DNA of 64,000 nt from Saccharofermentans sp. (GCA_024403855.1 JAKSRC010000010.1:1-64000), one strand, 5' to 3'. Counted from the first letter of the stretch, positions 9,097 to 17,284 are shown. Program-made: numbers and translations. Notes: generated by a model not told the origin, from the letters alone.

Positions 9097-9843
9097 TTAC
9101 ATATGCATACCGCCGTCTACGCTCAATACCTGACCTGTGATGTAAGAAGCATCATCAGAGCAAAGGAAGTTAACGGCATTAGCGATATCCTCAGGCTGAC
9201 CATAACGCTTGAGAGGGATAACTGCGAACATTGCTTCCTTCTGCTTCTCTGTGAGAACTGCAGTCATAGGAGTCTCTACGAATCCGGGAGCAATTGCATT
9301 GAATGTGATGTTTCTTGTAGCAAACTCTCTTGCGCAAGACTTTGTCATACCGATGATACCTGCCTTGGATGCGGAGTAGTTAACCTGTCCTGCATTACCC
9401 TGGATACCAACGATGGAAGAAATGCTTACGACTCTTCCCTCTCTCTTCTTCATCATGATAGGTGTAGCGTGCTTGATGAAGTTGAATGTACCCTTGAGGT
9501 TTACATCGATAACTGCATCGAAGTTCTCTTCTGTCATCTTGAGAAGGAGTCCGTCTCTTGTAATACCTGCGTTATTTACGAGAATGTAAATGCCACCGAA
9601 ATCTTCGTTGATCTGGTTAACTGTCTCGCCAACCTTTTCGAAATCTGCAACATTGCACTGATAAGCCTTAGCGTCAACACCAAGAGCCTTAACTTCATTC
9701 TCTGTATCAAGGCTCATTTCGAGGGGGCAAGCATCTACAATTGCGATGTTATAGCCGCTCTTTGCAAGCTTAATTGCGATTGCCTTACCGATACCTCTGG
9801 AAGCGCCTGTAACGATTGCTGTTTTACGTGCGTTTTCTGACAT
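9097..9843 (-). CDS. fabG: 3-oxoacyl-ACP reductase
   Basis: Short-chain dehydrogenase that reduces 3-oxoacyl-ACP with NADPH. Seen: TGASRGIG cofactor motif, NNAG, and the Ser (about 143)-Tyr (156)-Lys (160) triad in SSIVGIQGNAGQVNYSASK. The C-terminal segment YITGQVLSVDGGMHM is typical. At 248 aa it is the usual size. Its place between fabD and fabF shows it is the housekeeping copy, as opposed to the second reductase at 13966-14700. Confidence 0.95.
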   Translation of the reverse strand: MSENARKTAIVTGASRGIGKAIAIKLAKSGYNIAIVDACPLEMSLDTENEVKALGVDAKAYQCNVADFEKVGETVNQINEDFGGIYILVNNAGITRDGLLLKMTEENFDAVIDVNLKGTFNFIKHATPIMMKKREGRVVSISSIVGIQGNAGQVNYSASKAGIIGMTKSCAREFATRNITFNAIAPGFVETPMTAVLTEKQKEAMFAVIPLKRYGQPEDIANAVNFLCSDDASYITGQVLSVDGGMHM

Positions 9844-9858
9844 ATGCTTTTCCTCCTA

Positions 9859-10776
9859 TTATCCGAGTTTTTCCAATAACTTGTCGATATCTTCAGGTGT
9901 AGATACACCGATGACATTGATTGACGGAACTGTCTTTCTTACAAAGCCAGCGATTGTCTTGCCGGGGCCGACTTCAACGATTGTGTCAACGCCCATCTTT
10001 TCGAGCTCATAAAGTGTCTGCTCCCACCTTACAGGGCTGGATACCTGAGCTTCGAGAAGTGACTTAACCTGAGTCTTATCTGTAACGACTTCGCCGTTAA
10101 CATTTGCAAGATAAGGGATCTTAAGATCGCTTATCTCAACATTCTCAAGTTCCTTTGCAAGCTTCTCGCCTGCGCCCTTGAGAAGAGGTGAGTGGAAAGG
10201 TCCGGAAACGTTGAGTTCTACAACCTTCTTTGCGCCTGCCTCTGTGAGCTTGGGCATAGCTTCCTGAACTGCTGTCTTCTTACCTGTGATTACGATCTGG
10301 CCAGGGCAGTTGAAGTTAGCGGGCCATACACCATCCATCTGGCTTGTAACTGCCTCGATAGCTGCCTGATCAAGTCCGATGACAGCTGCCATTGAACCTT
10401 CACCTGCAGGAACTTCGGAAGACATGAGCTTACCTCTGATTCTTGTAAGTCTTACAGCATCTTCAAAGCTCATAGCGCCTGCAACATAAAGGCTGCAGTA
10501 TTCGCCGAGTGAAAGACCAGCTGTTACATCAGGCTTAACTCCTGCAAGGAGGAGTGCATCTGTGATAATGCAGCATGCTGTAACGAGCGCAGGCTGTGTG
10601 TACTCTGTGATATTGATGTCTTCATTGGGCTCGAAAAGGAGCTTATTCATGTCTACGCCGGATGCCTTTGTAGCTTCAGCGATCATATCAGCATAGTGCT
10701 CGCCAGACTTGACGAAGCCCTCTGCCATACCTACCTGCTGGACGCCCTGTCCCGGATAACAAAATGCAATTTTCAT
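9859..10776 (-). CDS. fabD: Malonyl-CoA:ACP transacylase
   Basis: Loads malonyl groups from CoA onto ACP. Seen: PGQGVQQVGM near the N-terminus, the nucleophile elbow GLSLGEY (Ser about 89), and the late GPFHSPL motif with the catalytic His. At 305 aa it is the usual length. Its start overlaps the fabK stop by one base (TAATG), which suggests coupling. No second transacylase is seen in the window, so FabD could also serve the second ACP at 16992-17243 (inference). Confidence 0.95.
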   Translation of the reverse strand: MKIAFCYPGQGVQQVGMAEGFVKSGEHYADMIAEATKASGVDMNKLLFEPNEDINITEYTQPALVTACCIITDALLLAGVKPDVTAGLSLGEYCSLYVAGAMSFEDAVRLTRIRGKLMSSEVPAGEGSMAAVIGLDQAAIEAVTSQMDGVWPANFNCPGQIVITGKKTAVQEAMPKLTEAGAKKVVELNVSGPFHSPLLKGAGEKLAKELENVEISDLKIPYLANVNGEVVTDKTQVKSLLEAQVSSPVRWEQTLYELEKMGVDTIVEVGPGKTIAGFVRKTVPSINVIGVSTPEDIDKLLEKLG

Positions 10777-11708
10777 TATGCTTCAAGTTTCCTTCCTAAA
10801 AGATTATCTGCCTGTGCAAACATCTCTTCGATGATTACCTTTGCAGGCTTAACTTCCTTAACAAGACCAGCAATCTGGCCTGCCATGAATGTACCTTCCT
10901 TAACGTCACCATCGACAACAGCCTTACGGAGACTTCCTACTGTAAGTCCCTCAAGCTCCTCGAAAGTGATGCCGCTCTGCTCCATCTCAAGATACTTGTT
11001 GGAAAGAGCATTTCTGATCTGTCTTACAGGGTGGCCGAAAGTTCTGCCTGTAACTCTTGTGGAGTTGTCCTTTGCCTTAATGACCATATCCTTGTAATTC
11101 TGATGAACGTTAACTTCGTCGCAAGCACAGAATACTGTTCCGCACTGTACGCCTTCAGCACCGAGCATGAAGCCTGCTGCAACACCTCTGCCGTCAGCAA
11201 TACCGCCTGCTGCGATAACCGGGATAGAAACAGCGTCAACAACCTGGGGAACCAGTGTCATTGTTGTAGCTTCACCGATGTGTCCACCTGACTCAGTACC
11301 TTCTGCGATAACTGCGTCAGCACCGCAGCTCTCCATTCTCTTAGCGAGAGCAACGCCTGCGATTACAGGAATTACGATGATGCCTGCTTCCTTCCACATA
11401 TCCATGTACTTTTCCGGAGAGCCTGCGCCTGTTGTAACAACCTTAACCTTCTCCTCAGCGATTACCTTTGCAATCTCGGGTGCTCTGGGATTCATGAGCA
11501 TGAGGTTAACGCCGAACGGCTTATCTGTAGCTTCACGGCACTTCTTAATCTGATCACGAAGCCAGTTTTCATCAGCTCCGCCGACACCGATAATGCCAAG
11601 ACCGCCTGCCTCAGATACAGCAGCAGCAATGTGCCAATCTGCAACCCAAGCCATACCGCCCTGGAAAATAGGATATTTGATTCCAACCAAATCTGTGATT
11701 CTAGTCAT
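10776..11708 (-). CDS. fabK: Enoyl-ACP reductase II (FMN-dependent)
   Basis: TIM-barrel flavoenzyme of the nitronate monooxygenase-like fold that reduces trans-2-enoyl-ACP. Seen: YPIFQGGMAWVA at the N-terminus, GGLGIIGVGGA, KPFGVNLML, and the FMN phosphate site around AAGGIADGRGVAAGFMLGA. At 310 aa it is the usual length. It stands directly upstream of fabD, as in streptococci and clostridia that use FabK rather than FabI; no fabI is seen here. Confidence 0.94.
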   Translation of the reverse strand: MTRITDLVGIKYPIFQGGMAWVADWHIAAAVSEAGGLGIIGVGGADENWLRDQIKKCREATDKPFGVNLMLMNPRAPEIAKVIAEEKVKVVTTGAGSPEKYMDMWKEAGIIVIPVIAGVALAKRMESCGADAVIAEGTESGGHIGEATTMTLVPQVVDAVSIPVIAAGGIADGRGVAAGFMLGAEGVQCGTVFCACDEVNVHQNYKDMVIKAKDNSTRVTGRTFGHPVRQIRNALSNKYLEMEQSGITFEELEGLTVGSLRKAVVDGDVKEGTFMAGQIAGLVKEVKPAKVIIEEMFAQADNLLGRKLEA

Positions 11709-11737
11709 TGTCTGAATCTCCTTTTTCGCAATATTTA

Positions 11738-12718
11738 TTAATAAGTGATGTAGTTTGCATTCCAGGTAAGTCCTGCACCGAAGCTTGCCAATACGAGCTT
11801 CATGCCGGGCTTAAGCTTACCTTCTGCCTTGAGCTCCGAAAGAAGGATCGGGATGCTTGCAGAAGAGATATTTCCGTACTTCATGATGTTCATAGGGAAC
11901 TTCTCGATGCCGATGCCAAGCTTCTTGGCTGTAGCTTCGATAATTCTTGAGTTTGCCTGGTGAAGAATGAAGAGATCAACATCCTTTTCGAGGTCGAAAT
12001 TGTACTTCTCGGAAAGATCCTTAATGAGTCTGGGTACTTCAGTAACAGCGAACTTGAAAACTTCTCTGCCCTGCATGTAGAAAGAAGTAGCTTCCTTAAA
12101 GCCTTCCTCATCCCATCTGTCAGGCTGTCTTGCAGCTTCGCAAGTAAGGCAGTCAGCTCTGGATCCGTCGGATCTCATAATGAACTCGTTGCGCTTGCAA
12201 TTCTCATCAGCTCTAACTACAACAGCACCTGCGCCGTCACCGAAAAGAATGCATGTTCCTCTGTCTTCGAAGTTGCAGAAGTTAGTATTGCACTCAGAAC
12301 CGATGCACAAAGCTGTCTTTGCATTTCCGCTCTCAATAAAGCTCTGAACAGTATTATATGCAGCAATGAAGCCAGGGCATGCTGAACTTACGTCAAAGCA
12401 TCCGCAGTCTTCCTTTGCGCCGATTTCTTTCTGAACAACACATGACATTGTAGGAATTACAAGGTCGGGTGTTGTGCACGCAACTACAATAAGATCAATA
12501 TCTTTAGGATCAATGCCGGCATCCTCGATAGCCTTTTTTGCAGCTGCAACTGCCATAGTAGAAGGCTTCTCTGTGATGTGGTCAGCAAAATGTCTTTCCT
12601 TTATTCCTGTACGCTCTGTAATCCACTCATCGCTAGTATCCAGAATCTTCGCAAAATCGTCATTGGTCATGACCTTCTTCGGAACATATGCACCGATTCC
12701 GATAATTCTACCTGTCAT
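11738..12718 (-). CDS. fabH: 3-oxoacyl-ACP synthase III, initiating condensation
   Basis: Condenses acyl-CoA primer with malonyl-ACP to start fatty-acid synthesis. Active-site residues are visible: Cys about 114 in VSSACPGF, His about 253 in LHQANSRI, Asn about 283 in KYGNISSAS. At 326 aa it is the usual length. It is the first gene of the fab operon. Its promoter lies about 75 bp upstream between two FabT-like palindromes. No acpP follows it, unlike the arrangement in many clostridia and streptococci. Confidence 0.95.
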   Translation of the reverse strand: MTGRIIGIGAYVPKKVMTNDDFAKILDTSDEWITERTGIKERHFADHITEKPSTMAVAAAKKAIEDAGIDPKDIDLIVVACTTPDLVIPTMSCVVQKEIGAKEDCGCFDVSSACPGFIAAYNTVQSFIESGNAKTALCIGSECNTNFCNFEDRGTCILFGDGAGAVVVRADENCKRNEFIMRSDGSRADCLTCEAARQPDRWDEEGFKEATSFYMQGREVFKFAVTEVPRLIKDLSEKYNFDLEKDVDLFILHQANSRIIEATAKKLGIGIEKFPMNIMKYGNISSASIPILLSELKAEGKLKPGMKLVLASFGAGLTWNANYITY

Positions 12719-12780
12719 TACTAATATTCCTCCCTGCCTAGTCTGTTTAATTGGGCATAGTCCACCCGCAGTCTAAATAG

Positions 12781-12793
12781 TTTGATTGTCAAA
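12781..12793. promoter_or_regulatory. FabT-like operator 1 (downstream side of the fab promoter)
   Basis: Palindrome TTTGA-TTG-TCAAA, centred at 12787. It abuts the -10 element and covers the likely start of transcription. From memory this matches the TTTGA-N3-TCAAA core bound by the MarR-family regulator FabT in streptococci. No FabT gene is in the window. Confidence 0.65.
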
Positions 12794-12821
12794 GTATTCC
12801 ACACGCACCCCAATTTGTCAA
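12793..12821 (-). promoter_or_regulatory. Sigma-A promoter of the fab operon
   Basis: On the minus strand, a perfect -35 TTGACA (plus 12816-12821) and -10 AATACT (plus 12793-12798) are separated by 17 bp. They lie about 75 bp upstream of the fabH ATG. The promoter sits between two copies of the same palindromic operator. Confidence 0.7.
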
Positions 12822-12825
12822 TAGT

Positions 12826-12838
12826 TTTGATAATCAAA
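12826..12838. promoter_or_regulatory. FabT-like operator 2 (upstream side of the fab promoter)
   Basis: Palindrome TTTGA-TAA-TCAAA, centred at 12832, immediately upstream of the -35 element. It is 45 bp from operator 1, centre to centre, about four helical turns, so both dimers would lie near the same face of the DNA (inference). Confidence 0.65.
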
Positions 12839-13061
12839 GGATTGGCAGAACTGTGGCGAAATGCCTGTTTAGCCTGACAATTGCCACATATGTTGAGCTC
12901 GAAAACGATCCGCCCTTTTTTTCGCTGTCTGCCATCTCGAAAAGGCGTACTCGTTACTTCACACTCGAAAAGCTTTCCCACCCGCTCTCGAAAAGTGGGA
13001 CAAAACGGGAACGTGCAATTTTTGTGTAAAAACATCCTCAAAATTGCATAGAAACGCGATT

Positions 13062-13102
13062 TTGTGCAATTTTTGACCATTTTCGAGCGAAAAATTGCAC
13101 AA
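13062..13102. repeat. 13-bp perfect inverted repeat
   Basis: TTGTGCAATTTTT (13062-13074) and its exact reverse complement AAAAATTGCACAA (13090-13102) are separated by 15 bp. The right arm and loop belong to a sequence that recurs near the left end of the window (49-90). It does not look like a terminator for either flanking operon because a separate, better hairpin lies at 13178-13201. Function unknown. Confidence 0.6.
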
Positions 13103-13120
13103 CCGGCAGCTGGCACAGAA
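13080..13120. repeat. Dispersed repeat, copy 2
   Basis: Begins TTTTCGAGCGAAAAATTGCA and continues through ACAACCGGCAGCTGGC. Similar to 49-90 in the same orientation. It includes the right arm of the inverted repeat 13062-13102. Confidence 0.55.
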
Positions 13121-13177
13121 CACGTTTTCGCTGGCTCGAAAAGAAGTTCCACGCACTCTTAGCTAAACATGCAAACA

Positions 13178-13201
13178 AAGGCCGCCCCGCAAGGCAGCCT
13201 T
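13178..13201 (-). terminator. Terminator of the ketosynthase-fusion operon
   Basis: Nine-base-pair stem (AAGGCTGCC / GGCGGCCTT on the minus strand, one G-U pair) with a 6-nt loop, followed on the minus strand by TTTGTTTG. It lies 31 bp past the flavoprotein stop codon and ends the second operon before the fab promoter. Confidence 0.75.
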
Positions 13202-13231
13202 CTAAATAACAAAAGTAATTCTAAATATAAA

Positions 13232-13966
13232 TCAGTTCTTAAACCTTCCGGCAGCCCAGCCACCCTCATTCATGTGAGAAGTGGTAAGAGTCTCAAAGCC
13301 CGTTGGCGAAAGAATCGGAATGGAAATCTTGCGCATTGTCTCTGCACTGATCTCAAAGCCGTTAGCACAATACTCTTCGCCAGCTTTTCTGATGCTGTCG
13401 AGATAAGCCCTGATCTGTCTTTTTGCCATGCCGGTCATAAAGACTTCGCCCATAGCGCAAAGAATTGCAGTGTACTTTTCCCTGCCACCGCAGATCAGAT
13501 CGTACTGTGCAAGAAGTGCCGGATAGACAGGCTCAAGCTCAACATAGCCGCAGGAACTAATAACAATAAACTTCTTATCGAATATGGAAGGATCTCTAAG
13601 CTTGTTGAAAGTCTGACCGTCGTCGCTCTTCGCACCCATATAAGGTTCAGCAAGAGCAAGGCATCTGTCAGTTACAGCTTTGAGCTGTGAAGGCATGCCG
13701 TAGAAATACAACGGGAAGCTCTCGATAATTACATCAGCTTCTTTAATGGCAGCCAAGATCTCAGGCATATCGTCCTTGATAGCACAGATGCCATCGGGTG
13801 ATGCCCAGCATGCGAAGCATCCACGGCAAGGCTTGATTTCCTTGGTATAGATGTCGATTCTCTTTACTTCGGTGCCTTCAGGGAAACCAGATACGAAAGC
13901 GTTCGTAACATTTAAGGTGTTACTCTTTTCGAGCTTGGGGCTACCGTTGAGGATAAGAACTTTCAT
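13232..13966 (-). CDS. Iron-sulfur flavoprotein, NAD(P)H-dependent FMN reductase family
   Basis: Flavodoxin-like fold: MKVLILNGSPKLEKSNT is the FMN phosphate loop, and SFPLYFYGMPSQLKAVTDR is the second flavin-contact segment. Four cysteines in the spacing CxxCxxCx7C (about 47, 50, 53, 61) match the compact motif of iron-sulfur flavoproteins that bind a 4Fe-4S cluster. It is likely an electron carrier or reductase. It is the last gene of the second ketosynthase operon: its ATG overlaps the preceding reductase stop by one base (TAATG) and a terminator follows. A role in reducing the ACP-bound product, for example as an enoyl reductase substitute, is only an inference. Confidence 0.8.
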   Translation of the reverse strand: MKVLILNGSPKLEKSNTLNVTNAFVSGFPEGTEVKRIDIYTKEIKPCRGCFACWASPDGICAIKDDMPEILAAIKEADVIIESFPLYFYGMPSQLKAVTDRCLALAEPYMGAKSDDGQTFNKLRDPSIFDKKFIVISSCGYVELEPVYPALLAQYDLICGGREKYTAILCAMGEVFMTGMAKRQIRAYLDSIRKAGEEYCANGFEISAETMRKISIPILSPTGFETLTTSHMNEGGWAAGRFKN

Positions 13967-14700
13967 TAAAGGCTCAAGCCTCCATCGAGAATGATAACCT
14001 GGCCGGTCATGTAATTAAAGCCATCGGAAAGAAGACTGTAAACGCAATTTGCTACATCTTCAGCATCACCGAAACGCTTCATAGGAACGGAATCCAAATA
14101 TTTCTCAGCAAGGTCGCCAGGAATGGACTTGATCATGTCAGTACCGATAAAGCCGGGAGCAACAGCGTTGACCTGAATGCCATAAGGAGCGAGTTCTTTG
14201 GCCATAGTCTGAGTCATAGAATTTACTGCGCCCTTTGTTGCGCTATAAACTGTCTGGCCGGGAACGGCAAGGATAGAGCTTACTGAAGAGACGTTGATGA
14301 TCTTTCCGCTCTTCTGTGAAATCATCTTAAGGCTTGCCGCCTGTGCACAGTTGATATATCCCTGAATATTGATAGCAAGGCTACGCTGCAATGAATCAGG
14401 TCTGATCATGAGAAGGTAAGCATCGTCGACGACACCGGCGTTGTTTACGAGGACATCAATTGTCTCAAAGCTCTTCTTGATAGCCTTAAACATATCCTTA
14501 ACCTGTGCGATATCGGATGTATCTGCCTTGAAAATCTCGCAGCGAACACCAAGAGCTTCAATCTCGCCTTTAGTACTGATAGCCGCCTCGTCATTTGAAG
14601 CGTAATTGAGCGCTATATCGTAGCCCTCTTTTGCAAGCTTTAATGCAATCGCTTTGCCAATTCCTCTTGAAGCACCCGTGACTACCGCTGTCTTGCTCAT
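13966..14700 (-). CDS. Second 3-oxoacyl-ACP reductase (FabG-like ketoreductase)
   Basis: Short-chain dehydrogenase of 244 aa. Seen: TGASRGIG, NNAG, and the catalytic Ser (about 139)-Tyr (152)-Lys (156) in VSSVSSILAVPGQTVYSATK; the C-terminus YMTGQVIILDGG is typical. It is distinct from the housekeeping FabG at 9097-9843. It lies 24 bp downstream of the ketosynthase fusion and overlaps the iron-sulfur flavoprotein gene by one base, so it most likely reduces the beta-keto group made by the neighbouring ketosynthase. Confidence 0.85.
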   Translation of the reverse strand: MSKTAVVTGASRGIGKAIALKLAKEGYDIALNYASNDEAAISTKGEIEALGVRCEIFKADTSDIAQVKDMFKAIKKSFETIDVLVNNAGVVDDAYLLMIRPDSLQRSLAINIQGYINCAQAASLKMISQKSGKIINVSSVSSILAVPGQTVYSATKGAVNSMTQTMAKELAPYGIQVNAVAPGFIGTDMIKSIPGDLAEKYLDSVPMKRFGDAEDVANCVYSLLSDGFNYMTGQVIILDGGLSL

Positions 14701-14724
14701 AGTGATGTTTCCTTTTCTTATGAC

Positions 14725-16989
14725 TTAAGCTTTTGTCAGCAATACTGCTGAGTAAAGCGCACTGGTTCCGAAAGATACTGCCAGACCGTTTGCAACTTTT
14801 CCTTCGTAGATATCTTTTGCGAGCATTGCGAACTGCATTGAAGAAGATGCGGCTCTTGCTTCGCCAAGTTCCTTCTTGATGAGTTTAACTTCGATGCTGT
14901 CACCGAAAATCTTCTTATAAACACTCATCTCGAAATCATCGATTGCTGAAACGCCGTTACCAAAGCCGTAAATGCACTTTACGTCAGAAGCATCAATTCC
15001 GCCTTTTTTCAAAGCGTTAACAATAGCCTTGGTGAGTGATTCTTCGGACAATCTTGAATTGTCGAGTCTGTTGCCGGAAGTATCTCTTGCTGAAGAGAAA
15101 CCTGCGATCTTTGCATAACGCTTTGCGCCTCTTGCAGCTGCAGAAGAATCCTTTTCGATAACGCATGTAACGGAGCCTTCGCCCAGTTTCATTCCGCCTT
15201 CACCTGTAAGGCCAAGATCTGCATAGATCTCATCGTCGATATCTGTGCACTCATCAGTTCCGGATGCAAGCATGATATCTTCATAGCCAAACATGATAGC
15301 GCCTGATGCAGCACAAATACTCTGCAAACCTGACTGGAATCCGTTTGCGATAGTAACGTTATAACCCTTGATACCTGTTGCAATGCTCAGGTATCCGCCG
15401 GCTGCGTTGTAAACTGTGTTAGGGAATGCAAAAGCACTGCCCTTATCGATGCCATCCTTGATAATTCCCTTCTGGAAATTAGCAATCTCTGTCATAGGAC
15501 CGTCTGTGGTTCCGATGCAGATACCGATAGCACCTTCATTCTCAGGTGTGACCTCAAGGCCTGAATCTTCCAATGCCTTGAGTCCGCTCAAAAGCTGAAT
15601 CTGTGAAAGTCTGTCGAGCTTTCTTAAGAATGCAGACTTAACGCCATAGGACTTGAAAACTTCTGTTTCAAGATTTGCTTTATAGTTCTTTGTCTCGTCG
15701 TTGTATTCGCCTGTTACCATGCCGATGCCGGTGACATAAAGCTCCTGCTTAGGGCATGTAAGGTTAAGCGTATTCGGATCCTTCGCGAAAACGATGCTCG
15801 CATTATTTCCTCCGAATGCAAATGAATTGGACATTGCATACTTGATGTCCCTTTCGACAGGCTTGTTTGCGACAAAATTGATATGTCCTGCCTTTTCCTT
15901 AAGCACTTCAAGATCTTCGTCGCTATATCCTGTCGTAGGCGGGATCTTACCCTCCTTAAGTGCCTTGACTGTAAGTACAGCCTCAACCGCACCAGCTGCG
16001 CCGAGGCAGTGACCGGTCATTGACTTGGTAGAGCTTACGCTCAAATCATTATTCTCTGCGAAAACAGTATTGAGTGAAAGGAACTCAGATTCGTCATTCT
16101 TGGCAGTACCTGTACCGTGCGCATTTACGTAATCGATATCAGAGAACTTGATGCCTGAATTCTTTACGGCTCTCGAAATAACGCTCATCTGGCCCTGGCC
16201 GTCCGGTCTGGGTGCAGTAATGTGATAAGCGTCTGAACTTACGCCTGTGCTCAAAACATCGCAATAAATCTTAGCGCCACGCTTAACTGCGTGCTCGTAA
16301 CTCTCAACAACGAGTACGCCTGCACCTTCGCCCAAAGTGATTCCGTCACTGTGGTTGAAAGGTGAGCAATCAGAAGGTGCCAAAGCTCTCAATGCATGGA
16401 AACCGGCATAAGCGAGAGAAGAGAATGAATCACAACCACCTGCAAGGAAAATATCGCCCTTGCCGCCTCTGATCATGTCAACTGCGAGCGCAAGGCTCAA
16501 TGTGCCTGCTGCACAGGCATTTACGATATTTGCTGTGATGCCGCCGGCATTGTAGTAGTCGGCAACATTTCCTGAGATAGCGGAAGCGGGCATCGCTTTA
16601 AGATCTTCGATGTCACCTTTCTCGCCTTTTACCTTGCTGTTGTAATACTTCTCGACACAGGCAGCACCGGCAATACAGCTTCCAAGGATAACACCAACCT
16701 CAGAAGACACATCAGACTCCATATCGAGTCCGGCATCCTTAATAGCCTCGCCTGCAGCCTTAATACCAAGAGCTGTTGTTCTGTCATATCTTCCGTCTAC
16801 AAGTTCCTCATTGGACTTCAAAACCTCTGCGCCCTTGTGGGAGTAGCAGGCTGAAGTATCGAAGCTCTTTACGTCGGCAATTCCTGACTTACCTTCAAGT
16901 GCTGATTCAAAACACTCATTCGCATCATCACCGATTGCGCAGACAAGGCCCAATCCGGTGATTACGCAGCGCTTTTCATTCATTAACAT
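14725..16989 (-). CDS. Ketosynthase fused to an inactive ketosynthase (KS-CLF-like)
   Basis: 754 aa, two FabF-like domains in tandem. The first (about 1-405) has all active-site residues: Cys 159 in VNACAAG, His 291 in NAHGTGT, Lys 322 and His 327 in TKSMTGHCLGAAG. The second (about 415-754) has the same fold blocks (YVTGIGMV, FPNTVYNAAGGYLSI) but reads NGFQSG where the cysteine should be. It reads GFGNG in place of HGTGT and ELGEARAASS in place of the GH motif. An active KS paired with a Cys-less partner is the logic of type II polyketide KS/chain-length-factor heterodimers; here the two are one chain. The start at 16989 follows GAGG by 7 nt. The product is unknown. Confidence 0.85.
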   Translation of the reverse strand: MLMNEKRCVITGLGLVCAIGDDANECFESALEGKSGIADVKSFDTSACYSHKGAEVLKSNEELVDGRYDRTTALGIKAAGEAIKDAGLDMESDVSSEVGVILGSCIAGAACVEKYYNSKVKGEKGDIEDLKAMPASAISGNVADYYNAGGITANIVNACAAGTLSLALAVDMIRGGKGDIFLAGGCDSFSSLAYAGFHALRALAPSDCSPFNHSDGITLGEGAGVLVVESYEHAVKRGAKIYCDVLSTGVSSDAYHITAPRPDGQGQMSVISRAVKNSGIKFSDIDYVNAHGTGTAKNDESEFLSLNTVFAENNDLSVSSTKSMTGHCLGAAGAVEAVLTVKALKEGKIPPTTGYSDEDLEVLKEKAGHINFVANKPVERDIKYAMSNSFAFGGNNASIVFAKDPNTLNLTCPKQELYVTGIGMVTGEYNDETKNYKANLETEVFKSYGVKSAFLRKLDRLSQIQLLSGLKALEDSGLEVTPENEGAIGICIGTTDGPMTEIANFQKGIIKDGIDKGSAFAFPNTVYNAAGGYLSIATGIKGYNVTIANGFQSGLQSICAASGAIMFGYEDIMLASGTDECTDIDDEIYADLGLTGEGGMKLGEGSVTCVIEKDSSAAARGAKRYAKIAGFSSARDTSGNRLDNSRLSEESLTKAIVNALKKGGIDASDVKCIYGFGNGVSAIDDFEMSVYKKIFGDSIEVKLIKKELGEARAASSSMQFAMLAKDIYEGKVANGLAVSFGTSALYSAVLLTKA

Positions 16990-16991
16990 TA

Positions 16992-17243
16992 TCAGTCCTC
17001 TTTGTGTGCTTCTACGAAAGCAGTAAGTGTCTCAATTGAGCGGAAATCTTCCTTCTTTGCACCTGCACCGGAAATATCTACTCCGAAAAGTGCCTCAATA
17101 CCAACAATAATCTCGATGGAATCAATAGAATCGAGTCCAATATCATCTCCGAAAAGTTCTGAATCGTACTCAAGCTCATCCTCAGGGATTCTAAGTCTCT
17201 CAACGAGCATTCCCTTGATCTTTTCAGCAATCTCTGTATTCAT
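16992..17243 (-). CDS. Acyl carrier protein
   Basis: 83-aa acidic protein with the phosphopantetheine site in GLDSIDSIEI (Ser about 39) and helix pattern typical of ACPs. It lies directly upstream of the ketosynthase fusion, with its stop overlapping the spacing to the next start (TGATAATG), so the two are probably translationally coupled. It is the only ACP in the window. The housekeeping fab operon has none of its own, so this may be a dedicated carrier for the second operon or, less likely, the general ACP. Confidence 0.9.
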   Translation of the reverse strand: MNTEIAEKIKGMLVERLRIPEDELEYDSELFGDDIGLDSIDSIEIIVGIEALFGVDISGAGAKKEDFRSIETLTAFVEAHKED

Positions 17244-17284
17244 CGCTATATCCTCCTAATAATAAAAATACTCCGCCCAAAACT

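Larger units (their letters stand above)
12719..13231. other. Intergenic region between the two fatty-acid/polyketide operons
   Basis: About 510 bp without a convincing gene. It holds the fab promoter with its two palindromic operators (12781-12838), several CTCGAAAA octamers (12898, 12936, 12964, 12987, 13135; inverted copy 13080), a 13-bp inverted repeat (13062-13102), one copy of a dispersed repeat (13078-13120) and the terminator of the upstream operon (13178-13201). A 143-codon minus-strand frame spans part of it, but shows no family motif and carries the promoter elements inside it. Confidence 0.7.

Noticed and set aside
9103..9840. 245-codon plus-strand open frame opposite fabG
   Set aside because: Exact antisense shadow of fabG, Cys-rich and without any family motif.
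12721..13152. 143-codon minus-strand open frame upstream of fabH
   Set aside because: It contains the fab promoter and both operators, has no recognisable domain or ribosome site, and its composition is that of the AT-rich noncoding DNA around it.
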